64,000 nt of DNA from Candidatus Protochlamydia phocaeensis. GTDB taxonomy: Bacteria; Chlamydiota; Chlamydiia; Chlamydiales; Parachlamydiaceae. The notes beneath the pieces were generated by a model. That model saw only the letters and a program-made list of their open reading frames with translations, was not told the origin of the DNA and made no database searches. The translations under genes were made by a program, and so were the position numbers. The stretch covers positions 62,001-126,000 of the forward strand of contig NZ_FCNU01000032.1 in assembly GCF_001545115.1 (NCBI RefSeq), in the 5' to 3' direction. Below, one piece after another: positions 24,766-33,925 of this stretch; the stretch's first letter is position 1, and each line of letters opens with the position of its first letter.

Positions 24766-25639
24766 GCAAAAAGCGGTATTGCTTCATCAAGTTAAGCGTT
24801 TTATCCCGGTTCATTCTCATGACCTTGGCCACTTCCTTTTCCGCCTCTGTTTCGGGCTCTTTTTTCCCTCTGCCCAACTCCGCTAAATAGTGTTGGTTGT
24901 GCTGATAGGCGGCACGGATTAGATAGGCTTGCCTGCCTAATTGGATTGTCTGAAGCAAACTGTCATCCCCCTGCTCGCTTGCCAGCTGTTCCAAACGGTC
25001 GAACTTTTGCAGGTTTAAAGCAGCCTCTTCCGCCTCTTTATCGGCATCGGTTAGTTTTTTACCGGAATTTTCTATTCCTTGGACTTGGACGATAAGTCTT
25101 TTGAAATGGTATTCAAGGGCCACCTCTTGGCACTGCTTGAGAAGCGGCGAAGAAGCGGGTTCTTTTGAATAAATAAGCTTGTTGTTAAGGAAAATTAGGG
25201 CTTGCTTTTGTTCAGGAGAAAGCGTCGGTGCTGCCAAGTAAGCTTCAATAATTTTAGCAACGGGATCTTGAGGATAGGCTTTAGCAATTTCTAATAATTT
25301 CTGGTTGGTCTCTTTTTTTATATTCTCTGATTGCTCTTTAAAAAGATTCGCTTGTTTTTCGAGATCTTTCTCTGAGCCATATTGTTCAAGGGCCTGTTCC
25401 GCTTGCTGCTTGAGCGCTTGCCAAGCGCCCTCTTGCTTGCGCTGCTGATAAGTCTCGTCTATCTGCTTAAGAATGCTTGCATAGCGCCCTGATTGATAGC
25501 CTTTTTCAATACCTTCCACCCACTGCTGGCCAATCGCCCAGTCTTGAGCATGCGCTTGAGCAGCTACATAAAACGGCAGGGAGGCAGCAGACAAAGCGCT
25601 AGCCAAGCCAATCATGAATAAATAAGATTTAATGCGCAT
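24761..25639 (-). CDS. secreted helical hypothetical protein
   Basis: 292 residues with signal peptide MRIKSYLFMIGLASALSAAS ending near FYVAAQAHA. The mature protein is helical and Gln/Glu/Lys/Ala rich (QQRKQEGAWQALKQQAEQAL, EKQANLFKEQSENIKKETNQ), probably coiled coil, with no recognised domain. GAGGAAAT precedes the ATG. Its TAG stop lies inside the end of a RepA repeat. Periplasmic or surface location is likely; function unknown. Confidence 0.65.
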   Translation of the reverse strand: MRIKSYLFMIGLASALSAASLPFYVAAQAHAQDWAIGQQWVEGIEKGYQSGRYASILKQIDETYQQRKQEGAWQALKQQAEQALEQYGSEKDLEKQANLFKEQSENIKKETNQKLLEIAKAYPQDPVAKIIEAYLAAPTLSPEQKQALIFLNNKLIYSKEPASSPLLKQCQEVALEYHFKRLIVQVQGIENSGKKLTDADKEAEEAALNLQKFDRLEQLASEQGDDSLLQTIQLGRQAYLIRAAYQHNQHYLAELGRGKKEPETEAEKEVAKVMRMNRDKTLNLMKQYRFLP

Positions 25640-25758
25640 TATTTCCTCTTCATTATACAGTTAAGAAGGAGAAGGACTCTATTGGAATCATGTATTATAG
25701 AAGAGGATTTTCTTCCTGTCAATCGATCCGACTGAGCAGAAAGAACGCAACACTCAAT

Positions 25759-26229
25759 TTAATATAAGCGACGTTGGAGCTGGCGCCACTTAGCAAACAC
25801 TTCTTCGCATGGTCTCGAAGACTCAGATTCAAATTCAACTTTAACATCCCGCTCATTCATTGGAAGCTGCAGCTGTTCGTAAAAAAAGGCGTCGTCAAAA
25901 CCATAATCCGCTGCACAATCCCGCTTCACTCCGACATAGACTTTTTTGATGCGGGCCCAATAGATAGCAGCCAAGCACATAGGGCAAGGCTCTGCCGTTG
26001 TATAAAGCACGCAGTCAGATAAAATATGGGTGCCCAATTTACGGCTCGCTTCGCGAATGCAATTCATTTCCGCATGGCAAGTCGGATCGTGATCCTTCAA
26101 AACGGTATTATGCGTAATTGCCAGGATGTTTCCTGTCTTGTCAACGATGCAAGCGCCGAATGGGCCTCCCTCATCTTTCTCTATTCCTTGGTGGGCGCTC
26201 TTGACTGCTAAATCCATATAGTGGGACAT
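25759..26229 (-). CDS. guanine deaminase / nucleoside deaminase
   Basis: 156 residues from ATG 26229 (MSHYMDLAVKSAHQGIEKDE), chosen because AGGAAA lies just before it. Cytidine-deaminase fold zinc motifs: DPTCHAEMNCIREASRKLGT and TTAEPCPMCLAAIYWARIKK. The C-terminal DYGFDDAFFYEQLQLP and the swapped-tail length match Bacillus-type guanine deaminase rather than tRNA adenosine deaminase TadA. It would convert guanine to xanthine in the cytosol. It faces the type III PKS gene with about 110 bases between. Confidence 0.85.
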   Translation of the reverse strand: MSHYMDLAVKSAHQGIEKDEGGPFGACIVDKTGNILAITHNTVLKDHDPTCHAEMNCIREASRKLGTHILSDCVLYTTAEPCPMCLAAIYWARIKKVYVGVKRDCAADYGFDDAFFYEQLQLPMNERDVKVEFESESSRPCEEVFAKWRQLQRRLY

Positions 26230-26340
26230 GACTTTTCCTAATGTTAAAGTGATCAATAATTTTATATCATTTGCATGGTTTTAGATGACCTAAAATTTAA
26301 CCTATGCATGATATAAAAAAACAATTGAGCGAAGAAAAGT

Positions 26341-27441
26341 ATGAAAGCTTGGATTTTAGGGTTAGCCACCACAGTTCCTCCTTATCAGTACAGTCAAGAA
26401 GAGGCAGCGGAGAAATTTATCCACATTCTTTCCCCTCCAGAAGACAAGGAACAATTTATCAGAAAGATGTATCAAAACTCGGCCATTCAGACGCGCCATT
26501 CTGTCGTCAATGATTTTAAAAAGGAAAGGGAGGGGTGGCATTTCTGGGGAAGCGATTATCCTAAAAATGCGCCCGGCATGTCGGAGCGCAACGAGATGTA
26601 TAAAAAAGAGGCGCCTAAGCTCGCTTGCGAAGCCGCTAAAAAAGCGTTGCAAAGCTGGGGCGGCGATCCCTCCCTTATCACGCATGTCATTTCCGTCTCT
26701 TGCACGGGCGTTGTTGCTCCGGGAATTGAATTCGACTTAATCCGCTTAGTAGGCTTAAAGCCTACAGTCAATCGATTGGGAATCAATTTCATGGGATGCT
26801 TTGGAGCCTTCAAAGGGCTATCCGTCGCCCAGGCCTTTGCCAAGGAAAATCCGGCCCATCGCATCCTTGTTGTCTGCACGGAGCTCTGTTCCCTTCATTT
26901 GCAATCTGATCTTGACTTGGAAACATTGACCGCCAATGCCTTATTTGCCGATGGAGCGGCAGCGGCCGTCATTGGAATCCATCCCCATCCACAAGAGACG
27001 CCTTTATGGGAAATCGTCAATACGCACTCAATGGGACTGGAAAAATCTTTAGACAAGATGTCTTGGGAAGCAAGCGACCAAGGATTCCTCATCCGCCTAT
27101 CCCATACAGTTCCCGTCTTAATCGGCAAATCGATTAAGGCTTTTGTTCAGGAGCTTCTTCCTTCCGATCTTAATTATTATACCTGCGACTGGGCCATCCA
27201 TCCTGGAGGAAAATCCATTTTACAAGCCGTTGAGAAAGCTATGCAGCTTAATGAGGATCAAACGCGCGCATCGTGGGAGATATTGGCCGATTACGGGAAC
27301 ATGTCAAGCGCAACTTTTCTATTCATCTTGGAGCGCTTGATTGCGCAGCCAAAACAGAAGCCTTGGTCGGTTGGCTTGGCTTTTGGCCCGGGCTTGTCCA
27401 TTGAAGGCATGCTCTTGCGTCGGCCGATTGAGCGAGAATAA
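26341..27441 (+). CDS. type III polyketide synthase
   Basis: 366 residues, thiolase fold, homodimer expected. The catalytic triad of chalcone-synthase-like enzymes is intact: Cys153 in GINFMGCFGAFKG, His287 in WAIHPGGKSIL and Asn320 in ADYGNMSSATF. VSCTGVVAPGIEFDLI and ALFADGAAAAVIGIHP are further signatures. It would extend an acyl-CoA starter with malonyl-CoA to an alkylresorcinol or alkylpyrone. First gene of a three-gene run with a methyltransferase (20-base gap) and a flavin oxygenase, the same gene content as Streptomyces srsABC. The starter unit cannot be read. Confidence 0.92.
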   Translation: MKAWILGLATTVPPYQYSQEEAAEKFIHILSPPEDKEQFIRKMYQNSAIQTRHSVVNDFKKEREGWHFWGSDYPKNAPGMSERNEMYKKEAPKLACEAAKKALQSWGGDPSLITHVISVSCTGVVAPGIEFDLIRLVGLKPTVNRLGINFMGCFGAFKGLSVAQAFAKENPAHRILVVCTELCSLHLQSDLDLETLTANALFADGAAAAVIGIHPHPQETPLWEIVNTHSMGLEKSLDKMSWEASDQGFLIRLSHTVPVLIGKSIKAFVQELLPSDLNYYTCDWAIHPGGKSILQAVEKAMQLNEDQTRASWEILADYGNMSSATFLFILERLIAQPKQKPWSVGLAFGPGLSIEGMLLRRPIERE

Positions 27442-27461
27442 ACAAAAGAGGCATCGATCAA

Positions 27462-28196
27462 ATGATGAAGCACAGGCTGAATCAGCCGGAATGGATCGAC
27501 TTGGGTCCCGCTTACTATACGCCCTCCCAATACCGCGATTGCCTCTATCAGCTCGATCGTGTCGGACGTTGGTTGGGAGGGGACCGCGCCACTTATTGGG
27601 CCTTCGACAGACTTTCTTCTCCCCGCTCAATTTTGGATGTGGGGTGCGGAGGGGGCCTATTTACCATGCGCCTAGCCGAACGCTATCCACATGCACAGGT
27701 GGCCGGCATCGACCTTTCGCAAGAGGCTATAGATTTCGCTCAAGAGCACTTAGTCTCCAGGCATCCCCCTTTATCTAATCTTTCTTTTCAGGTTCCACCT
27801 TCTCCTCATTTGGACTATTCCCCTGGCGCATTTGATATCATTACCGCAACGCTTGTCTGCCATCACTTGTCGGACAGCGAGCTGATTGATTTTCTCAAGC
27901 AAGCATTCCGTATTGCCAAACAAGCCATCATTTTGAACGACCTTCACCGCCATCCTTTGGCTTGGCTAGGATTTTCCGCCATCATGCCTTTTCTATTTCC
28001 CAATCGGCTTGTGTGGCATGACGGGCTTCTTTCCATCCAACGCGCCTTTAAGCGCAAAGACTGGCTATTTTATCTTCAGGCAGCAGGAATTCCGCTTGAG
28101 CGTTGCTCCATTAACTGGCATTGGGCATTTCGTTGGATGATTATCATAGACACAGCCAACTTGCCCCTTAAAGAGAGAGCGCTCGACAAGATATGA
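27462..28196 (+). CDS. SAM-dependent methyltransferase (polyketide-tailoring)
   Basis: 244 residues. Rossmann SAM motif ILDVGCGGGLFTMRLAERYP, acidic VAGIDLSQEAIDFAQEHL and post-motif FDIITATLVCHHLSD, LKQAFRIAKQAIILND. UbiE/class I type. It sits 20 bases after the type III PKS gene and overlaps the flavin oxygenase start by four bases, so it likely methylates the polyketide ring or its hydroxyl, as SrsB does in the srs pathway. A hydrophobic stretch (GFSAIMPFLFPN) suggests membrane contact with a lipidic substrate. Confidence 0.85.
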   Translation: MMKHRLNQPEWIDLGPAYYTPSQYRDCLYQLDRVGRWLGGDRATYWAFDRLSSPRSILDVGCGGGLFTMRLAERYPHAQVAGIDLSQEAIDFAQEHLVSRHPPLSNLSFQVPPSPHLDYSPGAFDIITATLVCHHLSDSELIDFLKQAFRIAKQAIILNDLHRHPLAWLGFSAIMPFLFPNRLVWHDGLLSIQRAFKRKDWLFYLQAAGIPLERCSINWHWAFRWMIIIDTANLPLKERALDKI

Positions 28197-29242
28197 AAAC
28201 AACGTTTACCATTTTAGGGGGAGGCGTGGCTGGACTTTGCGCAGCCATCCGCCTAGCCGAGCTAGGCGCTGATCCTTTGCTCATAGAAGCCGGGATCTAT
28301 CCATCCCATAAAGTATGCGGTGAATTTCTTTCTCCTAGCTGTCTGCCTCTATTAGAGCGTTGGCAGATTTCCCCCATCCTACTTTCCCATGCGTGTTTTC
28401 GCACACCATCCCGCTCCTTCACTTTTTCTTTTCCCTCGCCGGCCGGCAGTTTATCCCATTGGCAGCTGGATCCGGCTTTGGCCGCTCATGCACAAAAACT
28501 TGGCGTTCAGCTATTGACGTCCACTAAAGTAGAAGCCTTGACCCCTGCTTCCGGCGCTTCCCATTTGCACGAATTAACGCTAGAATCCGGACAAATTATC
28601 CGGACGGCTCATTTGCTAATCGCAACAGGCCGCCTGCCGGGTTTCAGTCCGCTCCCTTCTTTTCGCTATATGGGGCTTAAAGCCCATTTTAAGGGCTTAC
28701 CTATTGAGAATGCATTGGAAATGTTTGCTTTTCCTGGCGCTTATCTCGGCATTTCGCCTATTGAAAATGGCCATTTTAATATTGCTTGCTTAGCCCGCCT
28801 TGAACACTTTCAGCAAGCAGAATCTTCAGACACTTTCATCCACTCTTTGCGCCTTCTTCATCCCGTTCTAGACGATTATCTTTCCAAAGGAGAAAACCTA
28901 TTTTCAGGTTGGATGCAAGCCCCCATTCCAGAGCTTGGCATGAAAGCTGTTCCCAACTGGCCCAATGCTTATTTTATCGGAGATGCGGCAGGGACTATTC
29001 CGCCAGCTTGCGGAAATGGCTTGGCAATGGCCATCGCTAGCGGCTGTTTAGCGGCCGAGTATGCTTTAAGAGGAGATGAAAAAGGTTTTAAGCATGCTTG
29101 GAAGAAGCGTTATCAACTACCCATCCGCCTTGGTAAATATTTGCATCAGCTTATGATGCATCCTGCGTATGGCAATTTTGCCTTGCAGTTAAGTCAATTT
29201 TTTCCTTCCCTGGCCAATGCATTTTTTAACTTTACACGCTAA
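28193..29242 (+). CDS. FAD-dependent monooxygenase / geranylgeranyl-reductase-like
   Basis: 349 residues. FAD motif ILGGGVAGLCAAIRLAELGA at the N-terminus, KVCGEFLSPSCLPLLE (a motif shared with geranylgeranyl reductase and aromatic hydroxylases) and ANAYFIGDAAGTIPPACGNG for FAD ribityl binding. The ATG overlaps the methyltransferase stop (ATGA). By analogy with SrsC it would hydroxylate the alkylresorcinol ring, giving a hydroquinone/quinone lipid. Reductase activity on prenyl or acyl chains is the alternative. Confidence 0.85.
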   Translation: MKTTFTILGGGVAGLCAAIRLAELGADPLLIEAGIYPSHKVCGEFLSPSCLPLLERWQISPILLSHACFRTPSRSFTFSFPSPAGSLSHWQLDPALAAHAQKLGVQLLTSTKVEALTPASGASHLHELTLESGQIIRTAHLLIATGRLPGFSPLPSFRYMGLKAHFKGLPIENALEMFAFPGAYLGISPIENGHFNIACLARLEHFQQAESSDTFIHSLRLLHPVLDDYLSKGENLFSGWMQAPIPELGMKAVPNWPNAYFIGDAAGTIPPACGNGLAMAIASGCLAAEYALRGDEKGFKHAWKKRYQLPIRLGKYLHQLMMHPAYGNFALQLSQFFPSLANAFFNFTR

Positions 29243-29546
29243 TCAATTCGCTTTTAATAGCTAGAGCGTATTCCTTAGCTCGACGTTTAAAAATTTCTTT
29301 TCAAATATTTTCAAATGATGCAATACAAAGAAATAACTTAAGCCTCCTTATTTAAGGGTGCTTAAGAAACCAAAAGGGCTTAGGAAAAGCAGGCATAACG
29401 TCTATCTTTTCTAAAGCCTATCCCCTATCAAAACGATAGCCGTCATGCGAATGGGCCTGCCCTATCGCATTCTTATTATCTAAACTTAAAGGGAGGGATA
29501 TCACCCTTTGATTTAAATCTTCCAACTTTTATTGGAGGTCATCATC
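29243..29546. other. intergenic region, nothing recognised
   Basis: About 300 bases between the polyketide operon and the glucanase gene. No gene, RNA or repeat copy was identified. GGAGG at 29533-29537 is the ribosome site of the following gene. Confidence 0.4.
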
Positions 29547-32500
29547 ATGACATGGAGAGACTATTTAACCCAACACTCCACAAGCTGGGGAATAGTAGGC
29601 ACTGCGCTTAGTTCAATGTTTTTATTTGCAACAGCTCATGCCGCCTTTATTCCCATCGGGGCCGGAGGGTATACAACAGACCTTCCTGCCGGTAGGCAAG
29701 TTCCCTCAGACAGCAATAACAATCCTGCAACACCAAAAACAGTGTCCAATTTTCCGCTAGCTCCTACGACTAATGATTGGTGGAGTTCTCTCATTTGGCG
29801 ATTCAATCCATCAAATGCCTGGTCGGATAACATGTTCGCCCATCCACTTTCTTTTAAGGCCCAAGCAGCAGGATTAGAAGTGGGATATCCGACAAATCAT
29901 TTTGTCACTCCTTATAACCCGATTCCTGATGGAACTAAAGCGCAGGAATATCATTTTCCGCATACAGCGGATCTTGTCTTAAGCTTAGTTGGATTAAGCT
30001 CGCCTGATACAAAAGTCAGCAATTATACAGATTGGACTGTAACAGCCAATTGGGCGGCTAACGGACAAAGCATGCAAGCGACTTTTGGAGAAGGTCTGCC
30101 TTTTGTCTATGTGACTAAAACAGGAGGCAATGCTCAAATCAATCTTTCAAGCTCTCCTAGTATATGGTACAACAACAACGGAGTAGTTGGCGTAACTGTT
30201 AATGGACATCAATATGGAATCTTCGCCCCATCCGGCTCAAGCTGGACGGTGAGCGGTAACACTTTGCAGTCCAATTTAAATGGGAAAAACTACTATTCGG
30301 TCGCTGTTCTACCAGATAAACAAGCTTCAACTTTGGAATTTTTCCGCCAGCATGCTTATGCTTTTGTCACCAATACGCAAGTATCTTGGAACTACGATCA
30401 AGCGCAGGCTTTGATGAAAGCGACTTATGCGGTCCAAACAACTTTGCAAGAAACGGGACCTAATAATTCGAATGTCAACCGCCCTCTAATTGCCCTTCGC
30501 CGCCACCATTGGCTGCACTCAAGCGATCCGGTTACCGCTTATACGTACACCTCTCCTCACGGCTTGATGAAAGTCGTGGATGCAGCCCAATTTACCACCA
30601 GCATTCCTTTTGCCGGCGTTCTGCCCTTCTTGCCCAATGTTGCCAAAGATGGCGTAGACAGCTATAGCACCAATCAGCTTTATGGCTATATCGATGCGAT
30701 CTTCAAACAATCGCCGCAAGACAGATGGAACGGAACAAACGCGGGAACGGATACCTATTGGATGGGAAAGGCTTTAGCTAGAATCGCCCATTTGATTCCC
30801 ATTGCCGATCAAGTTCAGCACACAGCCGCACGCGACCTCTTTCTGGCGGAAGTCAAAACAAGGTTAGAGGCCTGGTTGAGCGGGAAAACCGGACAGCTTT
30901 TCTACTACAACCAGACTTGGCACACGCTAATTGGCTATCCAGCCAGCTATGGAAGCGATACGCAATTAAATGACCATCACTTCCATTATGGTTATTTTAT
31001 CATGGCAGCCGCCATTGTAGCCAATTATGATCCCGCTTGGGCTCAAGTCGGGCAATGGGGCGGAATGGTCGAGATGCTGATTAAAGATGTGGCCAACTGG
31101 AACCGAAACGATCAAACGTTTCCTTTCTTGCGCTATTTCGATATCTATGCCGGTCATAGCTGGGCAGCAGGTCCTGCAGCTTTTGCTTCCGATAATAACG
31201 AAGAGTCTTCTTCAGAAGAGATCAATTTTATTTCGGCCCTGATCTTATGGGGATCCATTCTTGGAGACCAAACCATTCGCGACCTGGGAATTTATCTCTA
31301 TACAACGGCAACCACCGCTATTCCGCAATACTGGTTTGACGTCGACAATCAAGTTTTCCCTTCTGATTTCATTCCCATTACTTTGGGAATGGTCTGGTCA
31401 GATGGAGGCGCTTATGCCACTTGGTTCGGCGGACCGGCCCAGGCTTTCCATGGCATCAACTTCCTGCCTATCCAGCCAGGGATGCTCTATCTCGGGCAAT
31501 ATCCTGACTACATGAAGGCCAATCAAACTTTCATGTTAAACAATGGAGGCTCTGCCCATCTAGATTATTGGCGCGATATTCATATGAGCATAGAAGCTTT
31601 ATATGATCCTGCCACGGCCATCAATCAATTCAATCAGAATGTAAACTATGGCCCGGAAGCTGGCGATAGCAAAGCGCATACGTATCACTGGCTGCACAAT
31701 ATTGACCAATTGGGCAGAGTCGATACAAGTGTGACGGCAAATATTCCCACTTATGCTGTCTTCAACAAGAATGGCGTACGCAACCACGTTGCTTACAACC
31801 CCAATAATGCTGCCGTCACGGTGACTTTCTCAGATGGCGTCCAGCTGAATGTTCCGGCTCATGCCATTGCGGCTTCAAATCAGACACCTACTCCCCCGCC
31901 TCAGCATCAATTTACTGATCAGCTGGCCGATGGAGGAGAAGTGACCTTCTCTTTTAAACCTAATTGGCCGACTCAGTATGTCAAACTGAATTATGCCATC
32001 AATAATGGCACGGCCAATACTGCCAACATGGTCAATCAAAATGGCATTTGGCAATACACCGTCGTTGGCCTTAATAATGGAGATACGGTCAATTATTATT
32101 ATACCTATGAAGACAATGGCAAGGCCGCCAATAGCCAGCCAAGCCAGCATGTCTATAAATGTGGAGACAGCCCTAACCCCCCTCCGCCTAATCCCAATGT
32201 CATTGATTCGACCAATGACTTTACGGCGACGGTTGTTCCAGGAACAAATAGCTTGCAGATCTCTTTTCAATCTAAAGTGCAGTCCCATTTCGTGGATTTG
32301 CACTACATTGTCAATAATGGGGCGCCCATGAACGTGCGCATGCAAAATAACAATAATACCTGGACCTATACCATTACGCCTTTAACGGACGGGGCGACCA
32401 TTACGTTGATGTTCACTTATGACAACATCAATTACTCCGCTACCAATACAAAATGGTATAACTATCTATTCCATCCGGCAACTGCGGCGAAGCTGATTGC

Positions 32501-32801
32501 AGACAACGCAGAAGCTGAGGAAACGCACATCCCCACTGAAAAATTTTATTTTCAAAAAGGATTAGATCTCCTAGATGACCAGTTTGCCAAGTTCTGGTTT
32601 ATTCCTTCGCAGGAAACCCAAGCCGTTCATGTGCACTATCAATTAGAAGATGGCACGCTTTGCCATGGCAGAATGAATCCCTGCGGCGAGCAATGGGAAT
32701 TCGTCAGACCGATTGCTGCCGAATCCGTTGTGGACTATTCTTTTTCCTACGAGAAGAAAGGCCTCATGCACGAGGCGCCTTCAAGTGCAACGCTTGATTA
32801 A
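29547..32801 (+). CDS. secreted endo-1,3-beta-glucanase, GH81, with C-terminal repeats
   Basis: 1084 residues from ATG 29547, set by GGAGG ten bases upstream. Signal peptide to about residue 32 (SSMFLFATAHA). GH81 catalytic region about 50-770: PTTNDWWSSLIWRF, DHHFHYGYFIMAAAIVANYD (near 474), FPFLRYFDIYAGHSWAAG and DNNEESSSEEINFISALILW (near 548, with the catalytic Glu candidates). Three related modules follow at about 787, 888 and 1004, each with VxLxYxxNNG, WxYT and YxYxxNG patterns, like beta-glucan-binding CBM56. It should cut laminarin/callose-type glucans outside the cell. Rare in chlamydiae; transfer is likely. A strong terminator follows. Confidence 0.9.
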   Translation: MTWRDYLTQHSTSWGIVGTALSSMFLFATAHAAFIPIGAGGYTTDLPAGRQVPSDSNNNPATPKTVSNFPLAPTTNDWWSSLIWRFNPSNAWSDNMFAHPLSFKAQAAGLEVGYPTNHFVTPYNPIPDGTKAQEYHFPHTADLVLSLVGLSSPDTKVSNYTDWTVTANWAANGQSMQATFGEGLPFVYVTKTGGNAQINLSSSPSIWYNNNGVVGVTVNGHQYGIFAPSGSSWTVSGNTLQSNLNGKNYYSVAVLPDKQASTLEFFRQHAYAFVTNTQVSWNYDQAQALMKATYAVQTTLQETGPNNSNVNRPLIALRRHHWLHSSDPVTAYTYTSPHGLMKVVDAAQFTTSIPFAGVLPFLPNVAKDGVDSYSTNQLYGYIDAIFKQSPQDRWNGTNAGTDTYWMGKALARIAHLIPIADQVQHTAARDLFLAEVKTRLEAWLSGKTGQLFYYNQTWHTLIGYPASYGSDTQLNDHHFHYGYFIMAAAIVANYDPAWAQVGQWGGMVEMLIKDVANWNRNDQTFPFLRYFDIYAGHSWAAGPAAFASDNNEESSSEEINFISALILWGSILGDQTIRDLGIYLYTTATTAIPQYWFDVDNQVFPSDFIPITLGMVWSDGGAYATWFGGPAQAFHGINFLPIQPGMLYLGQYPDYMKANQTFMLNNGGSAHLDYWRDIHMSIEALYDPATAINQFNQNVNYGPEAGDSKAHTYHWLHNIDQLGRVDTSVTANIPTYAVFNKNGVRNHVAYNPNNAAVTVTFSDGVQLNVPAHAIAASNQTPTPPPQHQFTDQLADGGEVTFSFKPNWPTQYVKLNYAINNGTANTANMVNQNGIWQYTVVGLNNGDTVNYYYTYEDNGKAANSQPSQHVYKCGDSPNPPPPNPNVIDSTNDFTATVVPGTNSLQISFQSKVQSHFVDLHYIVNNGAPMNVRMQNNNNTWTYTITPLTDGATITLMFTYDNINYSATNTKWYNYLFHPATAAKLIADNAEAEETHIPTEKFYFQKGLDLLDDQFAKFWFIPSQETQAVHVHYQLEDGTLCHGRMNPCGEQWEFVRPIAAESVVDYSFSYEKKGLMHEAPSSATLD

Positions 32802-32809
32802 TTCTTTCC

Positions 32810-32845
32810 GAGCAAAGCCCTAGGGCTTTGCTCTCTCTTTTTCTC
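32810..32845 (+). terminator. intrinsic terminator after the GH81 gene
   Basis: Perfect palindrome GAGCAAAGCCCT/AGGGCTTTGCTC at 32810-32833 followed by TCTCTTTTTCTC. It begins nine bases after the GH81 stop codon. Confidence 0.85.
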
Positions 32846-32872
32846 TTGTCTACCGAAAGGGGCCTCTTATTT

Positions 32873-32968
32873 GAGATGATTTTCTCAATTGGTTCGCTAA
32901 TAACCTGAGTTTGGAGTTTTTTGCCCAAAAGATCAGGAACAAACCAATTGGGCAAAAACCCGCATCTC
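32873..32968. repeat. RepC-like nested inverted repeat
   Basis: Outer arms GAGATG/CATCTC, middle arms AATTGGTT/AACCAATT and inner TTTTTTGCCCAA against TTGGGCAAAAA enclose CCTGAGTTTGGAG, which resembles the ends of the element at 19250-19362. No coding potential. A small mobile element or structured RNA is possible; only two copies are seen. Confidence 0.35.
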
Positions 32969-33055
32969 ACATACTGCCAGTTAGGCAAGAGATCTATTGA
33001 CCTTTCTACTTATCTCTGTTATTCAAAAAGTAATTATTATTTTTAGGAGGCTTTT

Positions 33056-33835
33056 ATGCGCGCTCTTTGGTCCGGTGCTTTGAGCTTTGGGCTGATTAAT
33101 ATTCCCGTTCGCCTCTACAGCGCTACACAAGATCATGGATTGAATTTTGATATGCTGCATAAAAAAGATCTTTCTCCTATTCGTTATGCGAGGATCTGCA
33201 AATCCGATGGAAAAGAAGTCCCTTATGAGGACATCGTTAAAGGGTATGAATACCAAAAGGGCGATTATGTTGTCTTAGTCGATGAAGATTTTAAACGCGC
33301 AAATATAAAAAAAACAAAAACCATTGATATGGTTGATTTTACCGATGAGAAAGAGATTGATCCCATTTATTATGAAAAGCCTTATTTCCTAGAACCCGGC
33401 AAGGGAGCGGATAAGGCGTATGTGCTTTTGCGCGAAGCGCTCAAAAAATCTAAAAAAATCGGCTTAGCTAAATTTGTCCTGCATAACCGCGAGCATATGG
33501 CGGTCATCAAGCCCCATGACAATATTTTGATTTTGAATCAGCTGCGATACAAGAGTGAATTAAAAGACGCCGGCCAGCTTCATATTCCTGAAAAAGAATC
33601 AGCCTCAAATAAAGAAGTCGTCATGGCGCTTAAGTTAATCGAGCAGCTGACGACCCATTTTCATCCGGAGCAATACCACGACACCTATACAGAAGAGCTC
33701 AAATCTATTATAGAAGACAAGGCAAAGGGAAGAAAGCCGCGCACCAAAGGGCATGAGCCGAAGATTACCGACGTAAAAGACATTATGACCATGCTCAAGG
33801 AAAGCTTGGAAGGCCACCATCGCAAAACGGCCTAG
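33056..33835 (+). CDS. ku: Ku protein (non-homologous end joining)
   Basis: 259 residues, normal for bacterial Ku. Opens with the family signature MRALWSGALSFGLINIPVRL, then YARICKSDGKEVPYEDIVKG and the beta-barrel core VDFTDEKEIDPIYYEKPYFL. The C-terminal Lys/Arg-rich tail (KAKGRKPRTKGHEPKITDV) is the usual extension that recruits LigD and binds DNA. TTAGGAGG precedes the ATG. The ligD gene follows after 90 bases. Ku binds double-strand break ends and works with LigD. Confidence 0.95.
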   Translation: MRALWSGALSFGLINIPVRLYSATQDHGLNFDMLHKKDLSPIRYARICKSDGKEVPYEDIVKGYEYQKGDYVVLVDEDFKRANIKKTKTIDMVDFTDEKEIDPIYYEKPYFLEPGKGADKAYVLLREALKKSKKIGLAKFVLHNREHMAVIKPHDNILILNQLRYKSELKDAGQLHIPEKESASNKEVVMALKLIEQLTTHFHPEQYHDTYTEELKSIIEDKAKGRKPRTKGHEPKITDVKDIMTMLKESLEGHHRKTA

Positions 33836-33925
33836 AGCATGTCCCTAGATAGAACGCAATCTCCCCCAATCTAAGGATCTGCGATTGGAATAGGGAAAAC
33901 TTCAACATACCGGCTAAGGAACAAC

